Assembly: GCA_014383605.1 (NCBI GenBank) | Contig: JACNHM010000327.1 | Span: 1 to 11,487, forward strand | From: Chloroflexota bacterium | GTDB lineage: Bacteria; Chloroflexota; Anaerolineae; UBA3071 | Direction of reading: 5' to 3' | DNA: 11,487 nucleotides | Shown here: piece by piece, positions 1 through 5,513 of the stretch | How the letters are laid out: every line of letters begins with the position of its first letter | How positions within the stretch are numbered: the first letter of the stretch is position 1 | Position numbers and translations under genes: made by a program | The notes under the pieces: model-generated | What the model was told of the DNA's origin: nothing | What the model saw: only the letters and a program-made list of their open reading frames with translations | The model's database searches: none

Positions 1-1207
1 CGTCCTCGACCGCCCTGGCGACGGCCTCCAACTCCTCCCGGCTGATGACCAGCGGCGGCAGGAAGCGCATCACGATCGGCCCCGCCGAAAGGGCCAGCAC
101 GCCTCGTTCCATCAGCGCCGCCAGATAAGGCCCGACCCGCTGCTTCAACTCGATGCCCACCATCAGGCCCAGGCCCCGCACCTGCCGGATGAGGGGCGAG
201 TTCATCTCCTGCAGGCGGGAGACGAAGTAGTCTCCCAGCTCCGCGGCGCGCTGTGGCAGGGCTTCTTCTTCGATGACACGAATGGCGGCCAGCGCCGCGG
301 CGCAGGCCAGCGGATTGCCGCCAAAGGTCGAGCCGTGCGCCTTGCCGGGCAGCTCCCCCACGCGGGGGCCCAGCAGCACCGCGCCCATGGGCACTCCGCC
401 GGCCATGGCCTTGGCCAGACAGAGCATGTCCGGCTCCAGACCGTGATGCTCGCAGGCGAACAGGCGGCCCGTGCGTCCAAAGCCCGTCTGCACCTCATCC
501 ACGATGAAGAGCGCCCCCCGCTCCTGGCAGAGCGCTTGCGCCCGGCGCAGATACTCGCCGCTGCCCGGCCTGACGCCCCCTTCTCCCTGCACCACCTCCA
601 GGATGACCGCCCCTGTGTTGTCGCCGATGGTTTCTTCGAGGGCGCCCACATCGTCGTAGGCGACATGCACGAAGCCTGGCACCAGCGGCTCGAAGGGCTG
701 GCGGTACTGGGGCTGCCAGGTGGCCGACAACGCCCCCAGGGTGCGGCCATGGAAGCTGTTCTTGGCAGCGACGATGCCCGGGCGACCGGTGACCAGGCGG
801 GCGAATTTGATGGCCGCCTCCACCGCCTCGGTGCCGGAATTGCACAGGAACACCCGCTCCAGGCCCGGCGGCGCGAGGCGCACCAGTTCAGCCTGCAGCT
901 CCGCCCGGCGGTCGTTGTAGAAAATCTCCTGACAGGTGATCAGCTTCTCGGCCTGCTCTTTGATGGCCGCCACCACGGCGGGATGGCAGTGGCCGACGTT
1001 GGCCACCCCATAACCGCTCACACAGTCAATGTAGGCTCGCCCCTGGGCGTCCCACACCCTGGCCCCCTCTCCCCGCACGACGACCAGAGGCCGCTTGCTG
1101 TACACCCCGCTGGTGTGGTTGTTCTCCAGCTCGATCCATTCCGCGACCTGCGGATTTGCGATTTGCGATTTGCGATTTGCAGATGTGCTGACTTGCTGAT
1201 GGGTCAT
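1..1207 (-). CDS. lysJ: LysJ/ArgD-type PLP aminotransferase ([LysW]-aminoadipate semialdehyde / acetylornithine aminotransferase family), 3' end cut by window
   Basis: Class III PLP-dependent aminotransferase that converts a LysW-bound semialdehyde to the amine (LysW-lysine or LysW-ornithine), normally with glutamate as donor; cytoplasmic. The frame is open from the ATG at 1207 to the window edge, giving 402 codons, so only a few C-terminal residues should be missing. Visible motifs are SGTEA (124-128) for PLP phosphate binding, DEVQTGFGR (237-245) with the PLP-contacting Asp, LAKAMAGG with the Schiff-base Lys at 266, HGSTFGGNPLACAAAL (291-306), and R381 in RFLPPL, the usual carboxylate contact. 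The start overlaps the lysZ stop as ATGA, implying translational coupling. Residues 10-19 (ANRKSQIANP) are encoded by a heptamer array and precede the conserved fold, so the N-terminal tail is probably dispensable. Family and pathway are secure from context. Whether it also serves as ArgD for arginine is inference. Confidence 0.93.
   Translation of the reverse strand, partial: MTHQQVSTSANRKSQIANPQVAEWIELENNHTSGVYSKRPLVVVRGEGARVWDAQGRAYIDCVSGYGVANVGHCHPAVVAAIKEQAEKLITCQEIFYNDRRAELQAELVRLAPPGLERVFLCNSGTEAVEAAIKFARLVTGRPGIVAAKNSFHGRTLGALSATWQPQYRQPFEPLVPGFVHVAYDDVGALEETIGDNTGAVILEVVQGEGGVRPGSGEYLRRAQALCQERGALFIVDEVQTGFGRTGRLFACEHHGLEPDMLCLAKAMAGGVPMGAVLLGPRVGELPGKAHGSTFGGNPLACAAALAAIRVIEEEALPQRAAELGDYFVSRLQEMNSPLIRQVRGLGLMVGIELKQRVGPYLAALMERGVLALSAGPIVMRFLPPLVISREELEAVARAVED
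1153..1180. repeat. Heptamer tandem array GATTTGC x4 inside the lysJ 5' end
   Basis: Four perfect head-to-tail copies of GATTTGC on the plus strand (GCAAATC in the coding sense). The array lies wholly in the lysJ reading frame and encodes residues 10-19. Because seven is not divisible by three, the array cycles through all frames and gives a seven-residue period (ANRKSQI) without a stop. Confidence 0.95.
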
Positions 1208-2007
1208 TGAATCACCGTCCCTCTGCCCGCCAGCGCCTGGCTGACCGGCGCTTCGATCCGTCCGTCGCTGAGGATCACCCGGCCGGCGCCGCCCGCCAGC
1301 GCCTCCGCGGCTCCCATCAGCTTCTTCTTCATGCGCCCCTGGGCGTAGGGCAAGTAGTCCTCCACGTCCCCGCGCCTGATGCTGCGGATCAGCGAGCTTT
1401 CATCGGGGAAGTCCTTCAGCAGGCCGGGAACGTTGGAGAGCAGGATCAGGGCCTCCGCCCGCAGCGCGGCGGCCACGGCTGCCGCCGCCCGGTCGCCGTC
1501 CACATTGACCATCTCGCCCTCGTGGCTGATGGCCAGCGGGGCGATGACCGGCGTGTAGCCGTGGTCGAGAAGCAGCCTCAGCAGGGAGATGTTGACCTGC
1601 TCGATGACGCCACTCCACTCGCCGTGCAGCACCTTGCGCTTGCCGTTCTCCATGATCTTCAGGGCCGACTTACGCCGCCCCGCCAGCAGCCGTCCGTCAG
1701 GCCCCGACAGTCCTACGGCGTTGACGCCCAGGCTTTGCAACCGCTCCACCAGCAGCTTGTTCACCCGTCCGGCCACCACCATGGCGAAGATCTCCAGCGT
1801 CTCCCGGTCGGTGTAGCGGCTGACGTGGCCCGAGACAGAGGTGACGAAGCGGGGCGGCTTGCCCAGCTTCTCGGAGATGACGTTGGTCTGGTGCGAGCCG
1901 CCGTGGACGAGCACCAGTTGCTCGCCTTTACGCACCAGTGGGGCGACATCGGCGCAGAGCGACTCGATACCCAATCCCTCCACCCCACCGATCTTGACGA
2001 CAATCAT
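1204..2007 (-). CDS. lysZ: LysZ/ArgB-family kinase ([LysW]-L-2-aminoadipate 6-kinase / [LysW]-glutamate kinase)
   Basis: Amino-acid kinase family, 267 aa. It phosphorylates the side-chain carboxylate of LysW-linked aminoadipate or glutamate with ATP, giving the acyl phosphate used by LysY. Visible elements are the N-terminal VVKIGG with K5 (phosphate contact), VHGGS (34-38, glycine-rich substrate/ATP loop), VNVDGDRAAAAVAAAL (167-182, the family's NxDxD-type segment) and GRMKKKL (224-230). The start is ATG 2007 with GGAGGT 8 bases upstream. It sits 18-19 bases after the lysY stop, and its own stop overlaps the lysJ start. The length suits the LysZ/ArgB family. The link to LysW rather than to free N-acetylglutamate is inferred from the neighbouring lysW and two LysX-type ligases and the lack of argJ/argA nearby; sequence alone could also be read as ArgB. 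Confidence 0.92.
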   Translation of the reverse strand: MIVVKIGGVEGLGIESLCADVAPLVRKGEQLVLVHGGSHQTNVISEKLGKPPRFVTSVSGHVSRYTDRETLEIFAMVVAGRVNKLLVERLQSLGVNAVGLSGPDGRLLAGRRKSALKIMENGKRKVLHGEWSGVIEQVNISLLRLLLDHGYTPVIAPLAISHEGEMVNVDGDRAAAAVAAALRAEALILLSNVPGLLKDFPDESSLIRSIRRGDVEDYLPYAQGRMKKKLMGAAEALAGGAGRVILSDGRIEAPVSQALAGRGTVIQ

Positions 2008-2026
2008 GATCTCTGACCTCCAATCT

Positions 2027-3064
2027 CTAGATCGGATGCAGCCCCGGGAACTCCAGCCCCGCCGTCTCCGGGAAACCGCACATCAGGTTCATCGCCTGCA
2101 CCGCGCTGCCGGCCGCGCCCTTCATCAAGTTGTCCAGGGCCGAGATGACCACCAAGCGGTTGCTCCCCTCTTCCCTGGTGAACCCCACGTCGCAGTAGTT
2201 GGAGCCGGCCAGGATCTTGGGCTCCGGGTAGCGATAGAAGCCGCGGCGGAACTTGACGATGCGGACGAACGGCTCGTTCCCGTAGGCTTGACGGTAGAGC
2301 TGCCAGACATCCTTCTCGCTGACGTCCGCGGTGAGGAAGCAGTGCGCCGTGGCCAACGCGCCGCGCACCAGCTCCACCGAGGTGACCGACATGTGGATGT
2401 CGGGGCGCTGCCCGTCGAAGGTCAACTCCTGCAACAGCTCGGCCATGTGGCGGTGGCTGGTGGGGGCGTAGGAGCGGACGACGTGGCTGCGCTCGGCGTG
2501 ATGGGAGGCGCTCGTGGGTTGAGCACCGCCCTCCGACGAGCCCACCTTGACCTCCACCACCGTCTTGCCGATCACGCCGGCGCGGCAGAGCGGCCACAGG
2601 GCCAGGTTGATGACGGTGGCGTTGCAGCCCACGCCGCTGACGTAACGAGCTTCCTGAAGCGCTTCTCGATGGAATTCCGGCAAGCCGTAGACGAAGCGGG
2701 GCAGCCAGGCGGGGGCCGGGTGCTGCCAATCGTACCAAAGCGGATAGTCGGCGGGATCGTGCAGCCGGAAGTCGGCGCTCAAGTCCACGATGCGTCCGGC
2801 GAGGGCGGCGAATTCCTCGACGCGCGGGGCCACCTGGCCATGCGGCAGGGCGGTGAAGAGCACGTCGCACGGTTCCAGCTCCTGCAACGACACCAGGCGC
2901 AGGTTCGTTCGCCCTCTGAGGTTGGGGTGCAGAAAGTGCGCTGGCTCGCCGGCGAAGCGCTCCGACGTCGCCTGCTTCACCACCACCTGGGGATGGTCCA
3001 GCAGCAGCCGCAATAGCTCTCCTCCGACGTATCCTGAGGCACCGACGATAGATGCGTTTAACAT
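2027..3064 (-). CDS. lysY: LysY/ArgC-family reductase ([LysW]-aminoadipyl/glutamyl phosphate reductase)
   Basis: NADPH-dependent acyl-phosphate reductase of 345 aa, making the LysW-bound semialdehyde from the LysZ product. The N-terminal Rossmann motif GASGYVGGELLRL (8-20) binds NADP. The catalytic cysteine is C147 in SGVGCNATVINL. A His-rich segment SHRHMAEL (203-210) carries the usual catalytic His, and a conserved C-terminal block (NLMKGAAGSAVQAMNLM) is present. The start is ATG 3064, with AGGAGAG about 6 bases upstream. Upstream, 131 bases separate it from the stop of the preceding ligase, and most of that gap is an 8-bp repeat array. This makes it the only wide gap inside the operon. A classical ArgC role on N-acetylglutamyl phosphate cannot be excluded from this gene alone; the LysW assignment comes from context. 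Confidence 0.92.
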   Translation of the reverse strand: MLNASIVGASGYVGGELLRLLLDHPQVVVKQATSERFAGEPAHFLHPNLRGRTNLRLVSLQELEPCDVLFTALPHGQVAPRVEEFAALAGRIVDLSADFRLHDPADYPLWYDWQHPAPAWLPRFVYGLPEFHREALQEARYVSGVGCNATVINLALWPLCRAGVIGKTVVEVKVGSSEGGAQPTSASHHAERSHVVRSYAPTSHRHMAELLQELTFDGQRPDIHMSVTSVELVRGALATAHCFLTADVSEKDVWQLYRQAYGNEPFVRIVKFRRGFYRYPEPKILAGSNYCDVGFTREEGSNRLVVISALDNLMKGAAGSAVQAMNLMCGFPETAGLEFPGLHPI

Positions 3065-3081
3065 AGACTCTCTCCTGCAGC

Positions 3082-3212
3082 GGGTAAGTTGGTGAACTGG
3101 TAAACTGGTAAATTGGTAAATTGGTCAACAGAGCCCGATTTGCCAATGTACCAATCTACCAGTTTCCCAATCTACCAATCTACCAGTTCCCCAATTTACC
3201 AATCTACCATTT
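3082..3212. repeat. Two converging 8-bp tandem arrays (TGGTAAAT-type / TACCAATC-type) between ligase B and lysY
   Basis: The left arm 3082-3129 holds six 8-bp units (plus strand: TGGTGAAC, TGGTAAAC, TGGTAAAT twice, TGGTCAAC, with a degenerate first unit). After a 19-base spacer (3130-3148), the right arm 3149-3212 holds eight units of the opposite sense (TACCAATC, TACCAGTT, TCCCAATC, and so on). The arms are roughly reverse complements, so the transcript could fold into a long imperfect hairpin. The right arm runs into the 3' end of ligase B and supplies its last codons and TAA stop. The tract is AT-rich against the GC-rich surroundings. Confidence 0.93.
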
Positions 3213-4104
3213 GCAACACGTAATCAACCATCCTACCCGCGATATCCACCTCCACGGCCTGCATGGCGCCGTGGAATTCAGGCGTGTGATTCACCTCGTT
3301 GACCAGCAAGCGGCCATCGGCAGTTTCCATGAGGTCCACGGCCAGGATGCCCCCGCCCACGGCCTGGGCGGCCGCCAGCGACAGCTCTCTGATGTCCGGA
3401 GTGATGGGACAGGGCAGGGCCTCGCCGCCGCGGGCGGTGTTGGTGATCCAGTGGGCCGAGCGGCGGTACATGGCGTAGGCGACCTCGTCGCCGATGACCA
3501 TGGTGCGGATGTCGCGGCCGGGCTTGTCCACGTACTCCTGGATGTAGAAGACGCTGTGCAGCGGCCCGCCCAGGGTGGCCTTGTGCTTGAGCACCGCCTC
3601 GGCTGTGTCCCGGTCGTTGACCTTGCTCAGCAGCCGCCCCCACGAGCCCACGGCCGGCTTCAGCACCACCGGATAGCCCATCTCCTCGATGGTTTGCAGG
3701 GCCGCCTCGACGCTGAGCGCCACCACGGTGCGCAGGGTGGGGACGTTGTGCTGCAACAGAGCCAGGGTGGTCAGCACCTTGTCGCCGCAGATGTGCACCA
3801 CCTGATAGCTGTTCACCGTCCTGATCCCCCAGCTGTTGAGGATGTTGAGGGCGTAAAGTGCCCGCGTGTGGCTGATGGCGCGGCACCAGATCACGTCATA
3901 CCCATCGGCAAAGAGCCTGTCCGAAAAGTCCGCAGAGGCGTCTCCCAGCCGCCGACAAGGTGTCGGCTCTCCGTTGTGGGCCTGCAACCGCAGGGCCAGA
4001 TGTCCCTCATCCAGCCGATCATACGCGATGCCGCGCGCTTCCAGGGCTCGGAAGATGTGCTTTTCCTCCAGGCGGATGCGGGAACAGAGGATGCCTAGCT
4101 TCAC
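3196..4104 (-). CDS. LysX/ArgX-family ATP-grasp ligase, second paralog (LysW-amino acid ligase of uncertain substrate)
   Basis: ATP-grasp (RimK/LysX family) ligase of 302 aa, expected to join an amino acid through its alpha-amino group to the C-terminal Glu of LysW. Motifs match its upstream paralog: [11 protein letters not shown] (107-117), [17 protein letters not shown] (147-162), [15 protein letters not shown] (186-200), [13 protein letters not shown] (217-229) and [12 protein letters not shown] (267-277, Mg/ATP-binding Glu and Asn). It differs in an insertion of about 20 residues (roughly 46-67) and in the loop after EF. That loop reads [13 protein letters not shown] here but [13 protein letters not shown] in the paralog, which points to a different substrate. 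The GTG start at 4104 overlaps the previous stop as GTGA and aligns with the paralog's N-terminus. The final residues MVDW and the stop lie in the repeat array. It could be ArgX (glutamate) or another specificity; a symbol is not justified. Confidence 0.88.
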   Translation of the reverse strand: MKLGILCSRIRLEEKHIFRALEARGIAYDRLDEGHLALRLQAHNGEPTPCRRLGDASADFSDRLFADGYDVIWCRAISHTRALYALNILNSWGIRTVNSYQVVHICGDKVLTTLALLQHNVPTLRTVVALSVEAALQTIEEMGYPVVLKPAVGSWGRLLSKVNDRDTAEAVLKHKATLGGPLHSVFYIQEYVDKPGRDIRTMVIGDEVAYAMYRRSAHWITNTARGGEALPCPITPDIRELSLAAAQAVGGGILAVDLMETADGRLLVNEVNHTPEFHGAMQAVEVDIAGRMVDYVLQMVDW

Positions 4105-4955
4105 CTTCCCGGTTCCATAGTAGCCACCTCCAAGGCGTAATCCACGATGCGACCGGCGATATCCACCCCTGTGGGTCCGATGCTGTTGCGGAACTCCGGC
4201 GTGTGGTTCACTTCCGCTACCAGCAGATGGCCATCGGGGGCCTCCAGGATGTCCACGGCCACCGCCCCGCCGCCCACTGCCTCCGCCGCGGCGCGGGAGA
4301 TGCGCTCGATCTCCGGAGTGATGGGACAGGCCGTGGCTTCCCCTCCCCGCGCCGTGTTAGTGATCCAGTGCGGTGCGTGCCGGTAGATAGCGGCGATGAC
4401 TTCGCCGCCGACGACGAAGCTGCGGATATCGCGCCCAGGCTTCTCCACGTACTCCTGAATGTAGAAGATGGAGTGACGATAGCCACCGAGGGTGTGCTTG
4501 TGTTCCAGGATCGTCTCCGCCGCATCACGATCGTTGATCTTGGCCAGAAGCCGTCCCCACGAACCGTTCAGGGGCTTCAACACCGCCGGATAGCCCATCT
4601 GCTCAATGGCTTGCAGGGCTGCCTGCGTGCTGAAAGCCACCTTGGTGCGCGGCGTGGGGACGCCACGCTTAGCCAGCGCCAGGCTGGTCAGCAGCTTGTC
4701 GCCGCAGGTGGCGATGACCTCGTAAGTATTGACCGTGGGTTGCCCGCTATCGCCCAGCAGCTTGCTGGCGTACAGGGCGCGCCAATGGCTCAGGCAGCGC
4801 ACGAGCACCACGTCGTAGCCATTGATGCCCTGCAAAAGACCCAGGGTGATGCCGTTAGCGTCAATCCGCTCGGCATCCACCCCTCGGTCGCGCAGGGCCT
4901 CGAAGATCAACTTCTCCTCGACGCGAACTCGGGAACACAGAACACCGACCCTCAT
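4101..4955 (-). CDS. lysX: LysX, LysW-alpha-aminoadipate (or glutamate) ligase
   Basis: ATP-grasp ligase of 284 aa that attaches the substrate amino group to the C-terminal Glu of LysW, using ATP. Visible motifs are [15 protein letters not shown] at the N-terminus, [12 protein letters not shown] (84-95), [16 protein letters not shown] (125-140), [15 protein letters not shown] (164-178), [12 protein letters not shown] (196-207) and the metal-site segment [12 protein letters not shown] (244-255). The following loop [13 protein letters not shown] resembles what I remember of Thermus LysX (a N-S-x-x-x-T-G pattern), so this copy is the more canonical one. The start is ATG 4955, which aligns with the paralog's start; a longer reading from 5018 would run back into lysW and is rejected. 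GGGGAG lies inside the end of lysW as the likely ribosome site. Only 4 bases separate it from lysW, and its TGA overlaps the next GTG. Confidence 0.92.
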   Translation of the reverse strand: MRVGVLCSRVRVEEKLIFEALRDRGVDAERIDANGITLGLLQGINGYDVVLVRCLSHWRALYASKLLGDSGQPTVNTYEVIATCGDKLLTSLALAKRGVPTPRTKVAFSTQAALQAIEQMGYPAVLKPLNGSWGRLLAKINDRDAAETILEHKHTLGGYRHSIFYIQEYVEKPGRDIRSFVVGGEVIAAIYRHAPHWITNTARGGEATACPITPEIERISRAAAEAVGGGAVAVDILEAPDGHLLVAEVNHTPEFRNSIGPTGVDIAGRIVDYALEVATMEPGR

Positions 4956-4959
4956 GTTG

Positions 4960-5124
4960 TCACTCTCCCCAGTCTTCCTCCTCCTCCGGTGCCAGGTCCA
5001 GGACGATGGGATCCACACCCATCACCTCCAACTCGATACCGCAGTCATGGCAGACCACGATTTCCCCCACTTCCGTGTCGGGGGCCAGTTGCAATTCAGC
5101 AGCGCATTCGGGACATTCAGTCAT
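4960..5124 (-). CDS. lysW: LysW amino-group carrier protein
   Basis: A 54-residue acidic carrier that protects the alpha-amino group of the pathway intermediate by an isopeptide-type link to its C-terminal Glu, and presents it to LysX, LysZ, LysY and LysJ. The N-terminus holds a zinc-ribbon-like pair of CxxC motifs (C4-x2-C7 and C25-x2-C28). The middle is hydrophobic, and the C-terminus is the diagnostic EDWGE preceded by an acidic run (EEEEDWGE), ending exactly at Glu54. The gene is short enough to be missed by ORF callers with a length cut-off. The start is ATG 5124 behind a near-perfect Shine-Dalgarno site. It heads the operon and is the first gene after the long attenuator-like leader. 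The EDWGE tail together with adjacent ATP-grasp ligases makes this identification very secure. Confidence 0.97.
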   Translation of the reverse strand: MTECPECAAELQLAPDTEVGEIVVCHDCGIELEVMGVDPIVLDLAPEEEEDWGE

Positions 5125-5130
5125 TTCAGT

Positions 5131-5137
5131 ACCTCCT
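5131..5137 (-). promoter_or_regulatory. Shine-Dalgarno site of lysW
   Basis: AGGAGGT in the coding sense, 6 bases before the lysW ATG. It is the strongest ribosome site in the window and fits a carrier protein needed in high amounts. It fixes the lysW start. Confidence 0.9.
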
Positions 5138-5154
5138 CATCAGTCTATTTGCTT

Positions 5155-5178
5155 CCGCTGGACGGCCACGTCCAGCGG
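5155..5178. other. Perfect 10-bp inverted repeat with 4-base loop
   Basis: CCGCTGGACG and CGTCCAGCGG are separated by GCCA. No T-run follows on either strand, so it is not an intrinsic terminator. It lies 18 bases upstream of the lysW ribosome site, within the untranslated leader and downstream of the attenuator. It probably acts on RNA stability or translation, and it is the inner stem of the shared leader element. Confidence 0.85.
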
Positions 5179-5227
5179 CAAGGTGGCGGACATGGCTGTT
5201 CACTACAAAGCCCGAGTCCTTGACAAC

Positions 5228-5272
5228 AAAAAAGGCCGTCTCTCCTGGTCAATGCATCTGGAGAGTCGGCCT
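5228..5272 (-). terminator. Rho-independent terminator acting as attenuator in the lysW leader
   Basis: In the RNA sense AGGCCG-A-CTCTCC, a 14-base loop, then GGAGAG-A-CGGCCT running into six T. The stem has 12 pairs with one A/A mismatch, and the U-tract is immediate. It lies between the promoter (about 5438) and lysW (5124), so it should stop lysW-operon transcripts early unless the stem is disrupted. Its 5' arm is also the target of the antiterminator pairing. Confidence 0.9.
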
Positions 5273-5345
5273 GCAGCTACGGTGAGCCGATAACTAAGCG
5301 AAATCTACCTCCGCGGCAACATCCGGCAGGGCGAAACTCCCCAGA
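5257..5345 (-). promoter_or_regulatory. Antiterminator pairing (5326-5345 with 5257-5274)
   Basis: RNA segment UCUGGGGAGUUUCGCCCUGC (5345 to 5326), inside the leader peptide frame, can pair with GCAGGCCGACUCUCCAGA (5274 to 5257), which contains the terminator's whole 5' arm. I count 17 pairs: 10 contiguous including one G-U, a UU bulge, 2 pairs, one C/C mismatch, then 5 pairs. This helix and the terminator cannot coexist. Segment 5341-5344 (CTGG) can also pair with 5354-5357 (CCAG) just upstream, giving the usual 1:2 / 2:3 / 3:4 layout. Pairings were found by eye; no folding energies were computed. Confidence 0.75.
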
Positions 5346-5415
5346 GCGAGCGCCTGGAACGCCTGGACCTGATCTGCTTGGAGGTTCGCTTGCCGAACAA
5401 CGTCATGAGGTACAT
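5305..5415 (-). CDS. Arginine-rich leader peptide of the lysW operon (36 codons)
   Basis: The short frame from ATG 5415 to TAG 5305 begins 23 bases inside the predicted -10 element and ends 32 bases before the terminator stem. It encodes 36 residues, of which 9 are Arg and 2 Lys. Seven residues from position 16 read RSRRSRR, and the peptide ends in RR. Four Arg codons are AGG. GGAG or GGA lies just upstream; a second ATG at codon 4 (5406) is better spaced (10 bases after GGAG) and could be the true start. The RSRRSRR codons (5370-5350) sit directly upstream of the antiterminator strand (5345-5326), as expected for a ribosome that stalls when charged tRNA-Arg is short. Arg is common in GC-rich random frames, so the case rests on the position of the run together with the RNA pairings. 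A purely structural role for the 9-bp repeat (TTCCAGGCG-like) encoding the run is the alternative. Confidence 0.65.
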   Translation of the reverse strand: MYLMTLFGKRTSKQIRSRRSRRSLWGVSPCRMLPRR

Positions 5416-5437
5416 GCTCCGTTTCCGAATTACCGCT

Positions 5438-5466
5438 TTTATACCACAGTTCGTAGCATTTGTCAA
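5438..5466 (-). promoter_or_regulatory. Sigma-70-type promoter of the lysW operon
   Basis: In the coding sense TTGACA (5466-5461), 17 bases, TATAAA (5443-5438). This is a perfect -35, optimal spacing and a -10 with one mismatch to TATAAT. Transcription would start near 5431, leaving a leader of about 306 bases before lysW. It lies just downstream of the capA stop, so the operon is transcribed independently. Confidence 0.87.
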
Positions 5467-5468
5467 AT

Positions 5469-5490
5469 CGGCGATTCAGTCAACTCGCCG
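5469..5490. promoter_or_regulatory. Inverted repeat abutting the -35 element
   Basis: CGGCGA, 10 bases, TCGCCG, ending 2 bases before the -35 box. It could be a repressor/activator site or a weak stem ending the capA transcript (only a short ATTT follows). No known operator is recognised. Confidence 0.35.
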
Positions 5491-5513
5491 GCCAACGGCA
5501 GTTGCGTCTCGAG

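Larger units (their letters stand above)
5125..5181 (-). promoter_or_regulatory. lysW-proximal leader element (copy 1 of a shared element)
   Basis: In the RNA sense it reads a TTGC...GCAA outer pairing enclosing a hairpin, then GAAGCAA, a short gap, then ACTGATGAG running into the Shine-Dalgarno site, with the start codon 11 bases after CTGATGAG. Very similar sequence with the same spacing to the start codon precedes the SEC-C gene (10949-11012). The inner stem is the perfect inverted repeat listed separately. Function is unknown; it could be a translational control element or a small dispersed repeat. Confidence 0.6.

Noticed and set aside
335..1210. Long plus-strand open frames opposite lysJ, lysZ, lysY and the kinases
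   Set aside because: They are antisense shadows in GC-rich DNA: low-complexity Arg/His/Gln/Gly-rich products, no family motifs, and genuine conserved proteins on the other strand.
4956..5018. Longer LysX start at 5018
   Set aside because: It would overlap the 3' half of lysW and add 21 residues absent from the paralog; ATG 4955 aligns with the paralog N-terminus and has a ribosome site.
5122..5145. Hammerhead-ribozyme-like CTGATGA followed by GAAA before lysW
   Set aside because: Only about two pairs could form for stem II, stems I and III are not apparent, and the SEC-C copy of the element lacks the GAAA. The motif overlaps the Shine-Dalgarno site, which explains its purine richness.
5140..5193. 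A 17-codon frame before lysW (ATG 5193, stop TGA 5140) similar in reading to the sequence before the SEC-C gene; both end in tandem TGATGA
   Set aside because: The matching frame before the SEC-C gene has no start codon, so conservation is better explained by the shared RNA or DNA element than by a peptide.
5228..5430. T-box or lysine riboswitch in the lysW leader
   Set aside because: I found neither the T-box sequence nor the conserved lysine-riboswitch core segments; the leader-peptide attenuator explains the layout better.
5455..5485. ArgR-type operator (TGAAT...ATTCA)
   Set aside because: Only the TGAAT half and a poor second half (GATTT) are present near the -35 box, well below a convincing ARG box.
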